Of a stretch of 11,669 nt of DNA, positions 1-6,662 are shown piece by piece. How positions within the stretch are numbered: position 1 is the first letter of the stretch; each line of letters starts with the position of its first letter. The notes beneath the pieces are model-generated. The model was not told the DNA's origin, did no database searches, and saw only the letters and a list, made by a program, of their open reading frames with translations. Source of the DNA: Gracilibacteraceae bacterium (GTDB lineage: Bacteria; Bacillota; Desulfitobacteriia; Desulfitobacteriales; Syntrophobotulaceae); assembly GCA_031263945.1 (NCBI GenBank), contig JAISEW010000082.1, positions 1 to 11,669 of the forward strand, read 5' to 3'. Made by a program: the position numbers and the translations under genes.

Positions 1-2481
1 CAGGGAAAGGCTCAGTTTTTCCCCGATGGAAAAGTCCGTTTTTTCCGCCGTCAGGAAATAATGATCGGGTTCGGTTTGAGCGGGGATGATCGGAGCGCCG
101 TAATCGTATTCTCTCAGAACGACCCTGTCCGGTGTCTCATAATCAAGACTGATTTTATATGAGACGAGATCGCCCGACGGCCAGGGCAAGAGTTCGGAGC
201 GGTACCGCCCGCCGGTTGTGCGAAAAGACAAGCGATCCACCATGCTTTCCCGGTAAACATAGCGGTATTGTTTCACGGCGCGGCCCTGCAGAAAATCGTA
301 ATATTCGCCGGTTTCCTCCCGCAAATACTCACAGCGGATGATGCCGGCGTCAAAGTATTGCTCGTATGATTCGCCCCGTATGCGCTCCGCGAAATCAGCG
401 GCTAAAAGCGCCGTTTCGCCGCCTTCCGCCAGAGCGGTTTCCGCCGCGGCAAAATCTATCCGCGCCGTGCTGACATCAAGGAAAAAACCGCCGGGGGCGG
501 CCTCGATTTTCACGTCGCACATATAATCGGTCGGGAAGCGGTATACGGAAACGGAAGCGAAGGAATCGCCGTTTTCATTTCCGTCCGCGCGCAAGGAGAG
601 ACGCTCCCGGTACGGCCGCCAGGTTTCCGGCTCCGGTTCCGGCAGGGAAAAATCAGCGGCGCCGAAGGCGCTGACGACCTGTGACTGGGAAGCGGCGCTG
701 TTTTCCGCCGTGAGACGCATGCCGGCCGCCGGCGAGCCGTCAAAAAAAGCGGCTGTGGCGGTAAACGCCGATTTTTCGCCGTGCCGGTAAATATTTTTTG
801 CCGCGGTGGCCTTGATGATATACGCGGGTTTTCGCTCGTCGGTGATCAGCAGCCGCGAGGTCAAAATAACGCCGTCCGCCGCGGTCAAAGTCACGTCATA
901 CTCGCCCGGAGCCAGGCCGCGCCAGTCGAGCTCGCCGCTGAAAACCCCTTGGCGCACCGCCGCTGTTTGGGGCGGCAAACCGGGGAAAGCGATAGTGACT
1001 TCCGCCGGCAATTCATGGATCTCCTGCCGCGGCGCCAGATAACCCCAGAAGTGCGCCGTGTCCGCAGGCAAATAAGCGGCCCGGTCAAAATAGAGATAGG
1101 AATAATAACGCCGGGAAGGCGGCGTGTCTTCCGAGAGCGGAGCGCCGGCGGCCAGCGGGACCAGATCCGCCCAGGAGCGGCCGTCCGCCGCCCTGACCGT
1201 AAGCGGCGCGGTCTCCGCCGCCGCGCCCGTATCCAGCGCGGCCAGACCGTCCGCGCTCGTAACGGCGGTTAGCGCAGGCTCCTGCCCGGCCGGGCCGATC
1301 ATGACTTCGGCGCCGGCGAGGGGCCGGCCGGACGCGGCGTCGTTTAACCAGAACTGCGTCTGCCCGTTCAGATTTTGCAGATAGACGGACAGCGCGGAAA
1401 CACAAATGAGTTTTTGCCGCCTCAGCGCGCTTTCTTCGCCTTCTTCGCCGGAGACGGTCATGTCGAGCAGATAATAGCCGGGATCAGGGGTTTGCGCCGG
1501 CAGGAAGTAGAGAACGCCGGGAACGGCTGTTTCCTGCAAAACGCCGTCGATAAACATTTCCGGAACGGCGGTCTCCGGCAGCTCCGCCAAGACGTCGCTG
1601 TTTCTGCCGCACACCGGCGCGACTTGCTTAGCGTGAGTTAAAGCCAAAGTCAGATAAGTCTCGCTGTTTTCGACGCGATAAACGGCCGCGCTGACCTGGG
1701 CGCCGGTAAAATTGCCGCTCAGGGCGGTGAAGCGGATGGCCGCCGGATCGCCGGGCAGGAAAGACTCCGTAAAACCGCCGGCTACCTCCAGGAACCCCTC
1801 GGATGTGCTGCCTGAATGTTCCGTCCGGAAGGAAAAACTATGATCTTCCGCCAAAGTTTCGCCGGTCAGGCTCGGCAGGCCCGCGCGCACCGTCACGGTG
1901 TAAAGCGTGTCCGGCGCCAGCATGGTGCCCGGCAGGAAAACGGCGGTCAGGCCGTTCTGGCGCCAGCCGCCGGGGAGGGCCGGTTCGATTTCCGCCCAGG
2001 CCGTTATGTCTTCCGCGGGTCGGGAAAAAGATATTTCTATGTCCGCGGCCAGCGGCACATGATCCGCGTTCGCCGACGGGCGGACGGAATAGACGCCGAA
2101 CCCTCCCGCCGTTTGGAAGGCCCAGGACTGAGGCGGGCCGTACCGCGCGGAAAAACGGTAAACCGTGTCCGGGTCCAGAGGCGCGTCCGGGCGCAGCAGG
2201 AGCGAGGAAGGAGTTTCCTCCCAATGATAGGCGAAAGCCGGCTCCAGGCGGAGGAGATCCTCCGCGGCCCGCGGTGAAACGACGCCGTCCTCGCCGGTAA
2301 TCAAAAAAGCGCTGTCCGTTTGCAGCCCGGCGCCGCTTGTTTTCTCCGCCTCGATACGCAGCCGGGGCGCAGTCTCCATGTTCGCCGGATCAGATCCTCT
2401 CGACAGGAAAAATATGGAAATAACAAGAGCGGCTGCCGCCAAAACAGCGGCTAAAATAATCAAGGGTTTACGCGCGATCAC
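1..2481 (-). CDS. Alpha-2-macroglobulin-like surface protein, N-terminal 827 residues (3' end outside window)
   Basis: One uninterrupted minus-strand frame runs from a GTG at 2481 through position 1 with no stop. GGGAG lies six bases before the GTG; the first in-frame ATG would delete the N-terminal anchor. The protein has a short basic start, one hydrophobic segment (about residues 6-26) and no lipobox cysteine, so it should be anchored by a signal-anchor helix and lie outside the cell. Two Ig-like (Big_5-type) domains seem to occupy about 42-120 and 128-217. An MG1-like segment with a GRPLAGAEV motif follows near 365-447. An MG2-like domain starts near 455, with YLYFDRAAYLPADTAHFWGY resembling the family's DR-x-YRPG-E signature, and an MG3-like domain starts near 555. 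Family members act as protease traps or surface-protection proteins. The thioester motif (CxEQ), which decides trap activity, would lie beyond the left edge. The family call is by motif and domain order only. Confidence 0.85.
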   Translation of the reverse strand, partial: MIARKPLIILAAVLAAAALVISIFFLSRGSDPANMETAPRLRIEAEKTSGAGLQTDSAFLITGEDGVVSPRAAEDLLRLEPAFAYHWEETPSSLLLRPDAPLDPDTVYRFSARYGPPQSWAFQTAGGFGVYSVRPSANADHVPLAADIEISFSRPAEDITAWAEIEPALPGGWRQNGLTAVFLPGTMLAPDTLYTVTVRAGLPSLTGETLAEDHSFSFRTEHSGSTSEGFLEVAGGFTESFLPGDPAAIRFTALSGNFTGAQVSAAVYRVENSETYLTLALTHAKQVAPVCGRNSDVLAELPETAVPEMFIDGVLQETAVPGVLYFLPAQTPDPGYYLLDMTVSGEEGEESALRRQKLICVSALSVYLQNLNGQTQFWLNDAASGRPLAGAEVMIGPAGQEPALTAVTSADGLAALDTGAAAETAPLTVRAADGRSWADLVPLAAGAPLSEDTPPSRRYYSYLYFDRAAYLPADTAHFWGYLAPRQEIHELPAEVTIAFPGLPPQTAAVRQGVFSGELDWRGLAPGEYDVTLTAADGVILTSRLLITDERKPAYIIKATAAKNIYRHGEKSAFTATAAFFDGSPAAGMRLTAENSAASQSQVVSAFGAADFSLPEPEPETWRPYRERLSLRADGNENGDSFASVSVYRFPTDYMCDVKIEAAPGGFFLDVSTARIDFAAAETALAEGGETALLAADFAERIRGESYEQYFDAGIIRCEYLREETGEYYDFLQGRAVKQYRYVYRESMVDRLSFRTTGGRYRSELLPWPSGDLVSYKISLDYETPDRVVLREYDYGAPIIPAQTEPDHYFLTAEKTDFSIGEKLSLSL

Positions 2482-2519
2482 AATTCACTCCCAAAAATTT
2501 ACATCAAACGGGGCCGGAT

Positions 2520-2540
2520 AGTCGCAAAAGCGACTTTTTT
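2520..2540 (+). terminator. Inverted repeat with T-tract, terminator-like on the plus strand
   Basis: AGTCGC, loop AAAA, GCGACT, then a run of six T (2535-2540). This is a perfect 6-bp stem in the form of a small rho-independent terminator read rightwards. No plus-strand gene ends upstream of it, because the left neighbour is transcribed leftwards. It could stop antisense transcription from the surface-protein gene before it enters divIC. Read leftwards it sits in the surface-protein leader, about 40 bases before the GTG, and could instead be an operator. Confidence 0.45.
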
Positions 2541-2561
2541 CATGTTTTTTTCCGGCAAGTA

Positions 2562-2590
2562 TTGATTTTTTCATTAATCGTTGTTATATT
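2562..2590 (+). promoter_or_regulatory. Sigma-A type promoter of the divIC-like gene
   Basis: TTGATT at 2562-2567 and TATATT at 2585-2590 are separated by exactly 17 bases in an AT-rich stretch. A transcript would start near 2597, giving a leader of about 35 bases. GAGG at 2623-2626 is five bases before the ATG at 2632. Confidence 0.65.
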
Positions 2591-2631
2591 AAAACATATT
2601 AAACAGGTTCCCTTGTTAACACGAGGATCAT

Positions 2632-2952
2632 ATGGTGAAAAGGTCTCGGTCGAAATCGAAAAAGCGCGGATTTGGAAATATCGGCGTTAAGTTGGTAGCA
2701 ATCGCTATCATTTTTGGTTTGGCCTTTCTCACCTGCCGATGGCTGTACACGGCGCTGGAAAAACAAAGGGAGGCGGAAGGCCATTTGCAGGCGCTGCTGG
2801 CGGAAAAGGCGCAATTAGAGCGCATACAGATAGATTTGCAGGAAGAAAAAGAAAATCTGCTGACTTCTTCATACATCGAGGAACTGGCGCGGGAGCAACT
2901 GGGGCTGGTGCGCAAAGGGGAAATATTGGTGGCGCCGCGGGAAGGCGGCTGA
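2632..2952 (+). CDS. divIC: DivIC/FtsL-type septum formation initiator protein
   Basis: This 106-residue bitopic membrane protein belongs to the DivIC/FtsB family (PF04977 type). Members join FtsL and DivIB/FtsQ in the divisome and help activate septal wall synthesis. The layout is diagnostic: a very basic cytoplasmic tail (residues 1-20, rich in K and R), one membrane helix (about 20-37), an extracellular coiled coil (about 40-75, many E, K, Q and L), and the conserved C-terminal block with SYIEELAREQLGLVRKGE. Length matches the family. The ATG has GAGG five bases upstream and its own promoter. It is monocistronic here: the next gene is convergent and ends 31 bases away, so the S1-domain or Ppx genes often found after divIC in Bacillota are not adjacent. 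The family is certain; the choice between DivIC and another FtsB-like paralogue rests on similarity. Confidence 0.88.
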   Translation: MVKRSRSKSKKRGFGNIGVKLVAIAIIFGLAFLTCRWLYTALEKQREAEGHLQALLAEKAQLERIQIDLQEEKENLLTSSYIEELAREQLGLVRKGEILVAPREGG

Positions 2953-2983
2953 AGGCCGGAATCGCGTATTTGTCATGTGTTTG

Positions 2984-3610
2984 TCATAATCGCGCCGTCT
3001 GCAGCGCCTGTTCCAGATCGTTCAGGCCGGCCGCCGTCAGATAAGGCCGCAGCAGGTCGCATAAATGCCGTACATAGTTTATTTCACTGAAAATCATGTC
3101 GTAAGTGGGCGTGTCGTTTTCATACCAGAGCGTGTGCTGAAAAACGATGCAGTAGGCGAGGGAATAGAATTGATTTCTGGTGATATGGGAGAGGAACAGA
3201 CCTTTCCCGGTCAGAGCGGTAAACGAATGTAAATAGTAAGTGAACAGTTTTTCGCGAAAAAGCACCTGGTTGGCGCGGATCACGTCATAGGAACGGCCGA
3301 GTTCCAGCATATTTTTGAAATAATAGGGATATTCCCGTTGATTGCGATCTATCAGTTGAAATTTGTGTACGATATCGGCTATAGTCTGCGCGATGCTTTC
3401 CAGAAAGCCGTAAAACTCATCATAAATTCCGCGCTGCACTTCCATGATCAGCAATTCTTTGCGGTGAAAATGGTAATTCAGATTGCCGATACTGATGTGA
3501 CAGGCCGCGGCTATATCCCGTAAAGATACGCAGGCGTAGCCGCGCTGATTGAACAGTTCTTTGGCCTTGGACTTGATGCGTTCACGCGTAGGGTTTTCAT
3601 TTACAAACAT
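2984..3610 (-). CDS. TetR/AcrR family transcriptional regulator
   Basis: This 208-residue protein has an N-terminal TetR-type helix-turn-helix at about residues 7-54. Key parts are TRERIKSKAKELFNQRGY, then SLRDIAAACHISIGNLNYHF, matching the family pattern where the recognition helix ends in YxHF. The larger C-terminal part is helical and would bind an inducer and form the dimer; it resembles no ligand class I can name. Length is typical. Start: ATG at 3610 with GAGG seven bases upstream, served by a strong promoter. The gene points away from the membrane exporter gene at 3910 and shares its upstream region. In this family that layout often means the regulator controls the neighbour and itself. 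I could not find a convincing long palindromic operator by eye. It converges with the divIC-like gene and no terminator is obvious between them. Confidence 0.9.
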   Translation of the reverse strand: MFVNENPTRERIKSKAKELFNQRGYACVSLRDIAAACHISIGNLNYHFHRKELLIMEVQRGIYDEFYGFLESIAQTIADIVHKFQLIDRNQREYPYYFKNMLELGRSYDVIRANQVLFREKLFTYYLHSFTALTGKGLFLSHITRNQFYSLAYCIVFQHTLWYENDTPTYDMIFSEINYVRHLCDLLRPYLTAAGLNDLEQALQTARL

Positions 3611-3647
3611 GTAATATCCTCACAAGTATTGAATAATTTCAGAGATT

Positions 3648-3677
3648 ACTATAGCATGAAAGACCCCTTTTTGTCAA
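3648..3677 (-). promoter_or_regulatory. Strong sigma-A promoter of the TetR gene
   Basis: On the minus strand TTGACA (3677-3672) and TATAGT (3653-3648) are 18 bases apart. A TG one base before the -10 element makes it an extended -10. The predicted start is about 30 bases before the ATG. A TetR operator would be expected over or beside this element; the TGAA/TTCA arms just downstream (about 3630-3641) are too short to call. Confidence 0.75.
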
Positions 3678-3767
3678 ACGGCGGTCAGGCCGTCAGACCA
3701 GGGAAGTGAACGGCGGGTTATTATATGACCTGCGACTCGATTTACAATTTTTGGTATAGTTTTTTGC

Positions 3768-3796
3768 TTGACAGACGCGGCCCCGCCGTGTAAAAT
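3768..3796 (+). promoter_or_regulatory. Near-consensus sigma-A promoter of the exporter gene
   Basis: TTGACA at 3768-3773 and TAAAAT at 3791-3796 are 17 bases apart. The spacer is very GC-rich. Transcription should begin near 3803, leaving a leader of about 107 bases before the exporter ATG. Such a strong core promoter suggests that control is by repression, which fits the neighbouring TetR gene. Confidence 0.75.
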
Positions 3797-3802
3797 TACT
3801 CA

Positions 3803-3909
3803 TACGCCGCCGATCGGGCTTTTGCCGCGCGGGCAGGGGATTTTTTCGCGGCGGGATAACGATACATACGGGCGGCGAAGGATGAACTGCTTGATTAACT
3901 GGAGGCGGC
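3803..3909 (+). promoter_or_regulatory. GC-rich 5' leader of the exporter with competing pairings
   Basis: The predicted untranslated leader contains CGCCGCC (3805-3811). It can pair perfectly with GGCGGCG at 3871-3877. Its inner bases GCCGCC can also pair with GGCGGC at 3904-3909, which overlaps the ribosome-binding site, and CCGCCG (3807-3812) can pair with CGGCGG at 3849-3854. A further stem joins GCCGCG (3824-3829) and CGCGGC (3847-3852). These pairings exclude one another, as in attenuators, but low-complexity GC runs can produce this by chance. No known riboswitch class was recognised. Confidence 0.3.
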
Positions 3910-4416
3910 ATGGCTGAATCGATAAGTTCCTTTTTAGCGCAGTACGCCTCTCCTCCCGTGACCGTGTTTCTCATCTCCATGCTTCCGGTCTTGGAACTGC
4001 GCGGCGGGATGATCGCTGCGGCGCTTTTGGGTCTGCCATGGGAACAGGCGCTGCTCATATCCCTCTTGGGCAATATGCTGCCCGTGCCGTTCATCATCCT
4101 GTTTATCCGGCGGATCCTCGCTCTGCTCCGCCGGGGCGGGCCGCTCCGTTCTTTTGCTCTGTGGCTGGAAAACAAGGGGACTGCCGGCGGCGCCCGTTTA
4201 CAGGAGCGTTATCCCCGCAGCCTGTGGCTGGGACTCCTTTTGTTTGTGGCCGTGCCGCTGCCGGGGACGGGGGCGTGGACCGGCGCCCTGATTGCCGCTC
4301 TCTTGGGTTTGCGGCCTTATAAAAGCGCTCTCGCGATTTGTCTGGGGGTCATGGGCGCCGCCGGCGTGATGTTGATCCTGACCTACGGACTGCCGGCGCT
4401 GGCGCGCTTGATTTAG
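3910..4416 (+). CDS. Small multidrug export family membrane protein (COG2426/PF06695 type)
   Basis: This 168-residue, strongly hydrophobic protein has about four or five membrane helices, near residues 15-40, 45-70, 105-133 and 138-160. Two conserved blocks mark the family: ISMLPVLELRGG (residues 22-33) near the N-terminus, and VPLPGTGAWTGALIA (115-129) in the second half. Each has a re-entrant, proline/glycine-rich look shared with DedA-like proteins. A positively charged cytoplasmic loop lies between (about 67-104). Despite the family name, transport of drugs has little direct proof, so the substrate should be taken as unknown. ATG 3910 has GGAGG four bases upstream, which supports this start. 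The gene has its own strong promoter and a divergent TetR gene, and is followed by tandem hairpins, so it appears monocistronic. Confidence 0.85.
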   Translation: MAESISSFLAQYASPPVTVFLISMLPVLELRGGMIAAALLGLPWEQALLISLLGNMLPVPFIILFIRRILALLRRGGPLRSFALWLENKGTAGGARLQERYPRSLWLGLLLFVAVPLPGTGAWTGALIAALLGLRPYKSALAICLGVMGAAGVMLILTYGLPALARLI

Positions 4417-4429
4417 GAACAGGAACCAC

Positions 4430-4465
4430 GGGCGGATTGCCATCCGCCCCTACGGAAATCCGTTT
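4430..4465 (+). terminator. Tandem hairpins after the exporter gene; possible dispersed palindromic repeat
   Basis: GGGCGGAT (4430-4437), loop TGCC, ATCCGCCC (4442-4449) form a perfect 8-bp GC-rich stem, starting 14 bases after the exporter stop. A second small stem ACGG/CCGT (4452-4455 and 4460-4463) follows and ends in TTT. The pair may work as a weak intrinsic terminator. The T-tract is poor, and the palindrome with a following CTACGG resembles extragenic palindromic repeats that I recall from other GC-rich Bacillota genomes. Confidence 0.5.
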
Positions 4466-4525
4466 CAAATATGATGCAGGGGTTAAAGGGCGTTTGATCA
4501 ATTGATAAAAAGGGGGTAATCAGCC

Positions 4526-5992
4526 ATGGTGAAAAAATGTATGGCTCTTTTGCTGGTTTTAACGCTCGCGCTGTGGCCGGCGCCGGTTTGGGCGGCCGAA
4601 GCGGGAACGGGGGCGGCTTCCGGCCGTCTGGCCGGCAATGACCGGATAGCGACGGCGCTCGCCATATGCGAGGCCGGCTGGGAAACCGCGCCGGTCGTTA
4701 TTCTGGCGGCGGCGGATCAGGCCAATCTGGTCGATTCTCTGTCCGCGGCCGCGCTGGCCGGGCAGGAAAACGCGCCGATTTTGCTGACCTATAAAAACAG
4801 TCTCGCCCTTGGCGTCAAAGCCCGGATCCAGGCGCTCGGCGCGCGGACGGTCTATCTGGTCGGTGCCGTCAGCGACGCGGTGGCGGCGGAATTGCGGGAC
4901 ATCGAGGGTTTACAGGCGGAAAAACTGGCCGGCCCCGACCGCTGGGCGACGGAGAAAGCCGTCAACGCGAAGCTGACCGGCGCGCGCGGCACATTTGTCG
5001 TCGGCTATAACGCTATCCCCGACGCTTTGTCCGTCGCTTCCTACGCCGCCGCCCACCGTTTTCAGATCATTCTGGCCGACCGGGACGGCACGGCGGACGC
5101 GAGCAGACTGACAGGCACGGTCTATGTCGTGGGCGGCCCGGCGGTGGTGGAAGATATTGCCGGCGCGACCCGTTTAGGCGGCGCGGACCGTTACGCCACC
5201 AATGCCGCCGTCGTCGCGGCGTTGGATTTTCAGTTTGACCGGTCGTTTTTCGCCGGCGGCGCTTCGCCGGTCGACGCGCTGGCCGCTTCTTCATTGGCCG
5301 CCCGCACCGGTTCGGCGGTTTTTCTCACCCGGGGCGCGGAAGTTCCCGCCCTGAGCGACAGCGCGGTCAGGGAAAAAATCCCGGCGGGAATGGGCGTGAT
5401 CGCGCTGGGCGGCGTCATGGATCCGGAAACGATCACAGCGCTCATCGCGGCGCCGGCGCCACCGGCTCAGCCAACTCAACCGCCCCCAACTCAGCCGGCG
5501 CAGCCGCAAACCACCACGGCCCTTCCGGAACAGCCGGCCGCGACCCAGCCGGAAGCCGCGCGGCCGGAGGAAACACCGGAAGCCTCCGGGACTCCGGCGC
5601 CGGAGGAATCTACTTATGCCGTCGCCAGAGAGGTTTTTGACCTGACCAACGCGGAACGCGCCCAAAACGGACTGCCGCCTTTCGCCTGGGACGACGTTTT
5701 ATATGAGGCGGCGCAGATCCGCGCCGCGGAAGTCGACCAATTCTTTGACCATACACGCCCGGACGGCTCGTCCTGTTTCACCGCCCTTGACGAATTGGGT
5801 CTGGTTTACGCCTCGGCGGGCGAGAATATCGCGGCCGGTTATCGTGACGCCGCCGGCGTCGTAGCGGGCTGGATGGATTCGCCGGGACACAGGGCCAATA
5901 TCCTGAAAGACTTTGGCTATTTGGCCGTAGGCGTGGTAAAAAAAGCGGACTATGGCTACGCCTTTGTCCAGCTGTTTTACTCAGCCAGATAA
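4526..5992 (+). CDS. Secreted cell-wall-binding (CWB2) protein with C-terminal CAP/SCP domain
   Basis: This 488-residue exported protein begins with a signal peptide (residues 1-23, basic start, hydrophobic core, likely cut after VWA). Three cell-wall-binding type 2 repeats follow at about 34-128, 132-216 and 215-308. Each opens with an RLxGxDRxAT-like motif (RLAGNDRIAT, KLAGPDRWAT, RLGGADRYAT). CWB2 modules come in threes and bind anionic wall polymers without covalent linkage. A Pro/Gln/Thr/Glu-rich linker (about 308-362) leads to a CAP (SCP/PR-1, CxxC-independent bacterial) domain at about 363-488. Its cavity residues are all present: H409 in FDHTRPDG, E433 in GENIAAG and H455 in SPGHRANIL. 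The role of bacterial CAP domains is unsettled. Start: ATG 4526 has GGGGG nine bases before it. The stop overlaps the ribosome-binding site of the next gene, so the two are probably co-transcribed. I saw no convincing promoter upstream. Confidence 0.92.
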   Translation: MVKKCMALLLVLTLALWPAPVWAAEAGTGAASGRLAGNDRIATALAICEAGWETAPVVILAAADQANLVDSLSAAALAGQENAPILLTYKNSLALGVKARIQALGARTVYLVGAVSDAVAAELRDIEGLQAEKLAGPDRWATEKAVNAKLTGARGTFVVGYNAIPDALSVASYAAAHRFQIILADRDGTADASRLTGTVYVVGGPAVVEDIAGATRLGGADRYATNAAVVAALDFQFDRSFFAGGASPVDALAASSLAARTGSAVFLTRGAEVPALSDSAVREKIPAGMGVIALGGVMDPETITALIAAPAPPAQPTQPPPTQPAQPQTTTALPEQPAATQPEAARPEETPEASGTPAPEESTYAVAREVFDLTNAERAQNGLPPFAWDDVLYEAAQIRAAEVDQFFDHTRPDGSSCFTALDELGLVYASAGENIAAGYRDAAGVVAGWMDSPGHRANILKDFGYLAVGVVKKADYGYAFVQLFYSAR

Positions 5993-6002
5993 GGAGCTGA
6001 TC

Positions 6003-6659
6003 ATGAAAATACAGTTTCTCGGCCATTCCTGTTTCAGCATCGCTTCCGGCTCCTATACGCTGCTCATTGATCCTTTTCTCAGCGCCAGCCCCGTCGCCGC
6101 GGCGCGGGCGGAGGAAGTGAGCGCCACGCATCTTTTTGTCACCCACGGGCACCACGACCATCTGGGCGACGCTCTGGCTATCGCCGCCCGCTGCCGGCCG
6201 GTCGTGTACGCCACTGTGGAAACCGCGCGTCTCTTTCCGGACGATCTGACCGTTGAGCCGGGGCAGATCGGCGGTTTTGTCGCCGCCCCTTTCGGCGGGG
6301 TCAAATGGACGGCGGCGCTGCACGGCAGCGGCGTTCCCGGTTCGCTGGCCTGCGGCTATCTGCTCACGATAGAAGGCAAGAAAATCTATCATGCCGGCGA
6401 CACCGGCCTTTCCACGGAAATGTCTCTGCTGGCGGAAGAAAATGTGGACGCGGCGCTCCTGCCGATCGGAGACCGCTATACGATGGGGCCGGCGGACGCT
6501 CTGCGCGCTCTCAAATTGATCCGTCCGCGTCTCGTCGTCCCCATGCATTACAACACCTGGCCGCTGATCCGGCAGGACGCGGTTCGGTTTGCCGAGGCCG
6601 CCGTCGCCGCAGGCACGAAAGCCGTCGTCTTGCAGCCGGGTGAGACGCTCGATTTGTAA
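6003..6659 (+). CDS. UPF0173 metal-dependent hydrolase (metallo-beta-lactamase fold)
   Basis: The start is the ATG at 6003, with AAGGAG six bases upstream that itself overlaps the previous stop; starts further upstream would extend into the CAP gene. The 218-residue product has the full metal-site set of the UlaG-like branch: H48, H50, D52 and H53 in THGHHDHLGD, H107 in AALHGSG, D133 in HAGDTG and H182 in PMHYNTW. Family hallmarks LGHSCF (6-11), LIDPFLS (21-27) and LLPIGDRYTMGP (152-163) are all present. Members are cytoplasmic, two-metal hydrolases whose physiological substrate is generally unknown. No signal peptide is seen. The gene sits 10 bases after the CWB2/CAP gene and three bases before the first flavoprotein gene, so it seems to be part of one transcript. 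HGSG replaces the more usual HSS at the third metal histidine; the histidine itself is kept. Confidence 0.92.
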   Translation: MKIQFLGHSCFSIASGSYTLLIDPFLSASPVAAARAEEVSATHLFVTHGHHDHLGDALAIAARCRPVVYATVETARLFPDDLTVEPGQIGGFVAAPFGGVKWTAALHGSGVPGSLACGYLLTIEGKKIYHAGDTGLSTEMSLLAEENVDAALLPIGDRYTMGPADALRALKLIRPRLVVPMHYNTWPLIRQDAVRFAEAAVAAGTKAVVLQPGETLDL

Positions 6660-6662
6660 AAA

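Noticed and set aside
159..2300. Several long plus-strand and minus-strand open frames across the left region (for example 781-1272, 1803-2300, 1838-2224)
   Set aside because: They overlap the continuous 827-codon minus-strand frame, which has family-like domains and a good start. The others are Arg/Pro/Gly-rich, as expected for shadow frames in GC-rich DNA.
2960..2994. Direct repeats AATCGCG (2960, 2988) and TTTGTCAT (2969, 2980) between the divIC-like and TetR genes
   Set aside because: Very short, and in a convergent 31-base gap and the end of the TetR gene, where an operator is not expected.
3683..3699. GGTC/GACC arms with GTCAG repeats near the TetR promoter as an operator
   Set aside because: Arms are only four bases and inner positions do not match. 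It may be chance in GC-rich DNA.
3882..3917. An 11-codon leader peptide frame (MNCLINWRRHG) overlapping the exporter start
   Set aside because: Its only purine-rich site touches the ATG directly, and it has no run of regulatory codons. Random occurrence is likely.
4470..4475. TATGAT as a -10 element for the CWB2/CAP gene
   Set aside because: No -35 element at 16-18 bases upstream and no extended -10 TG.
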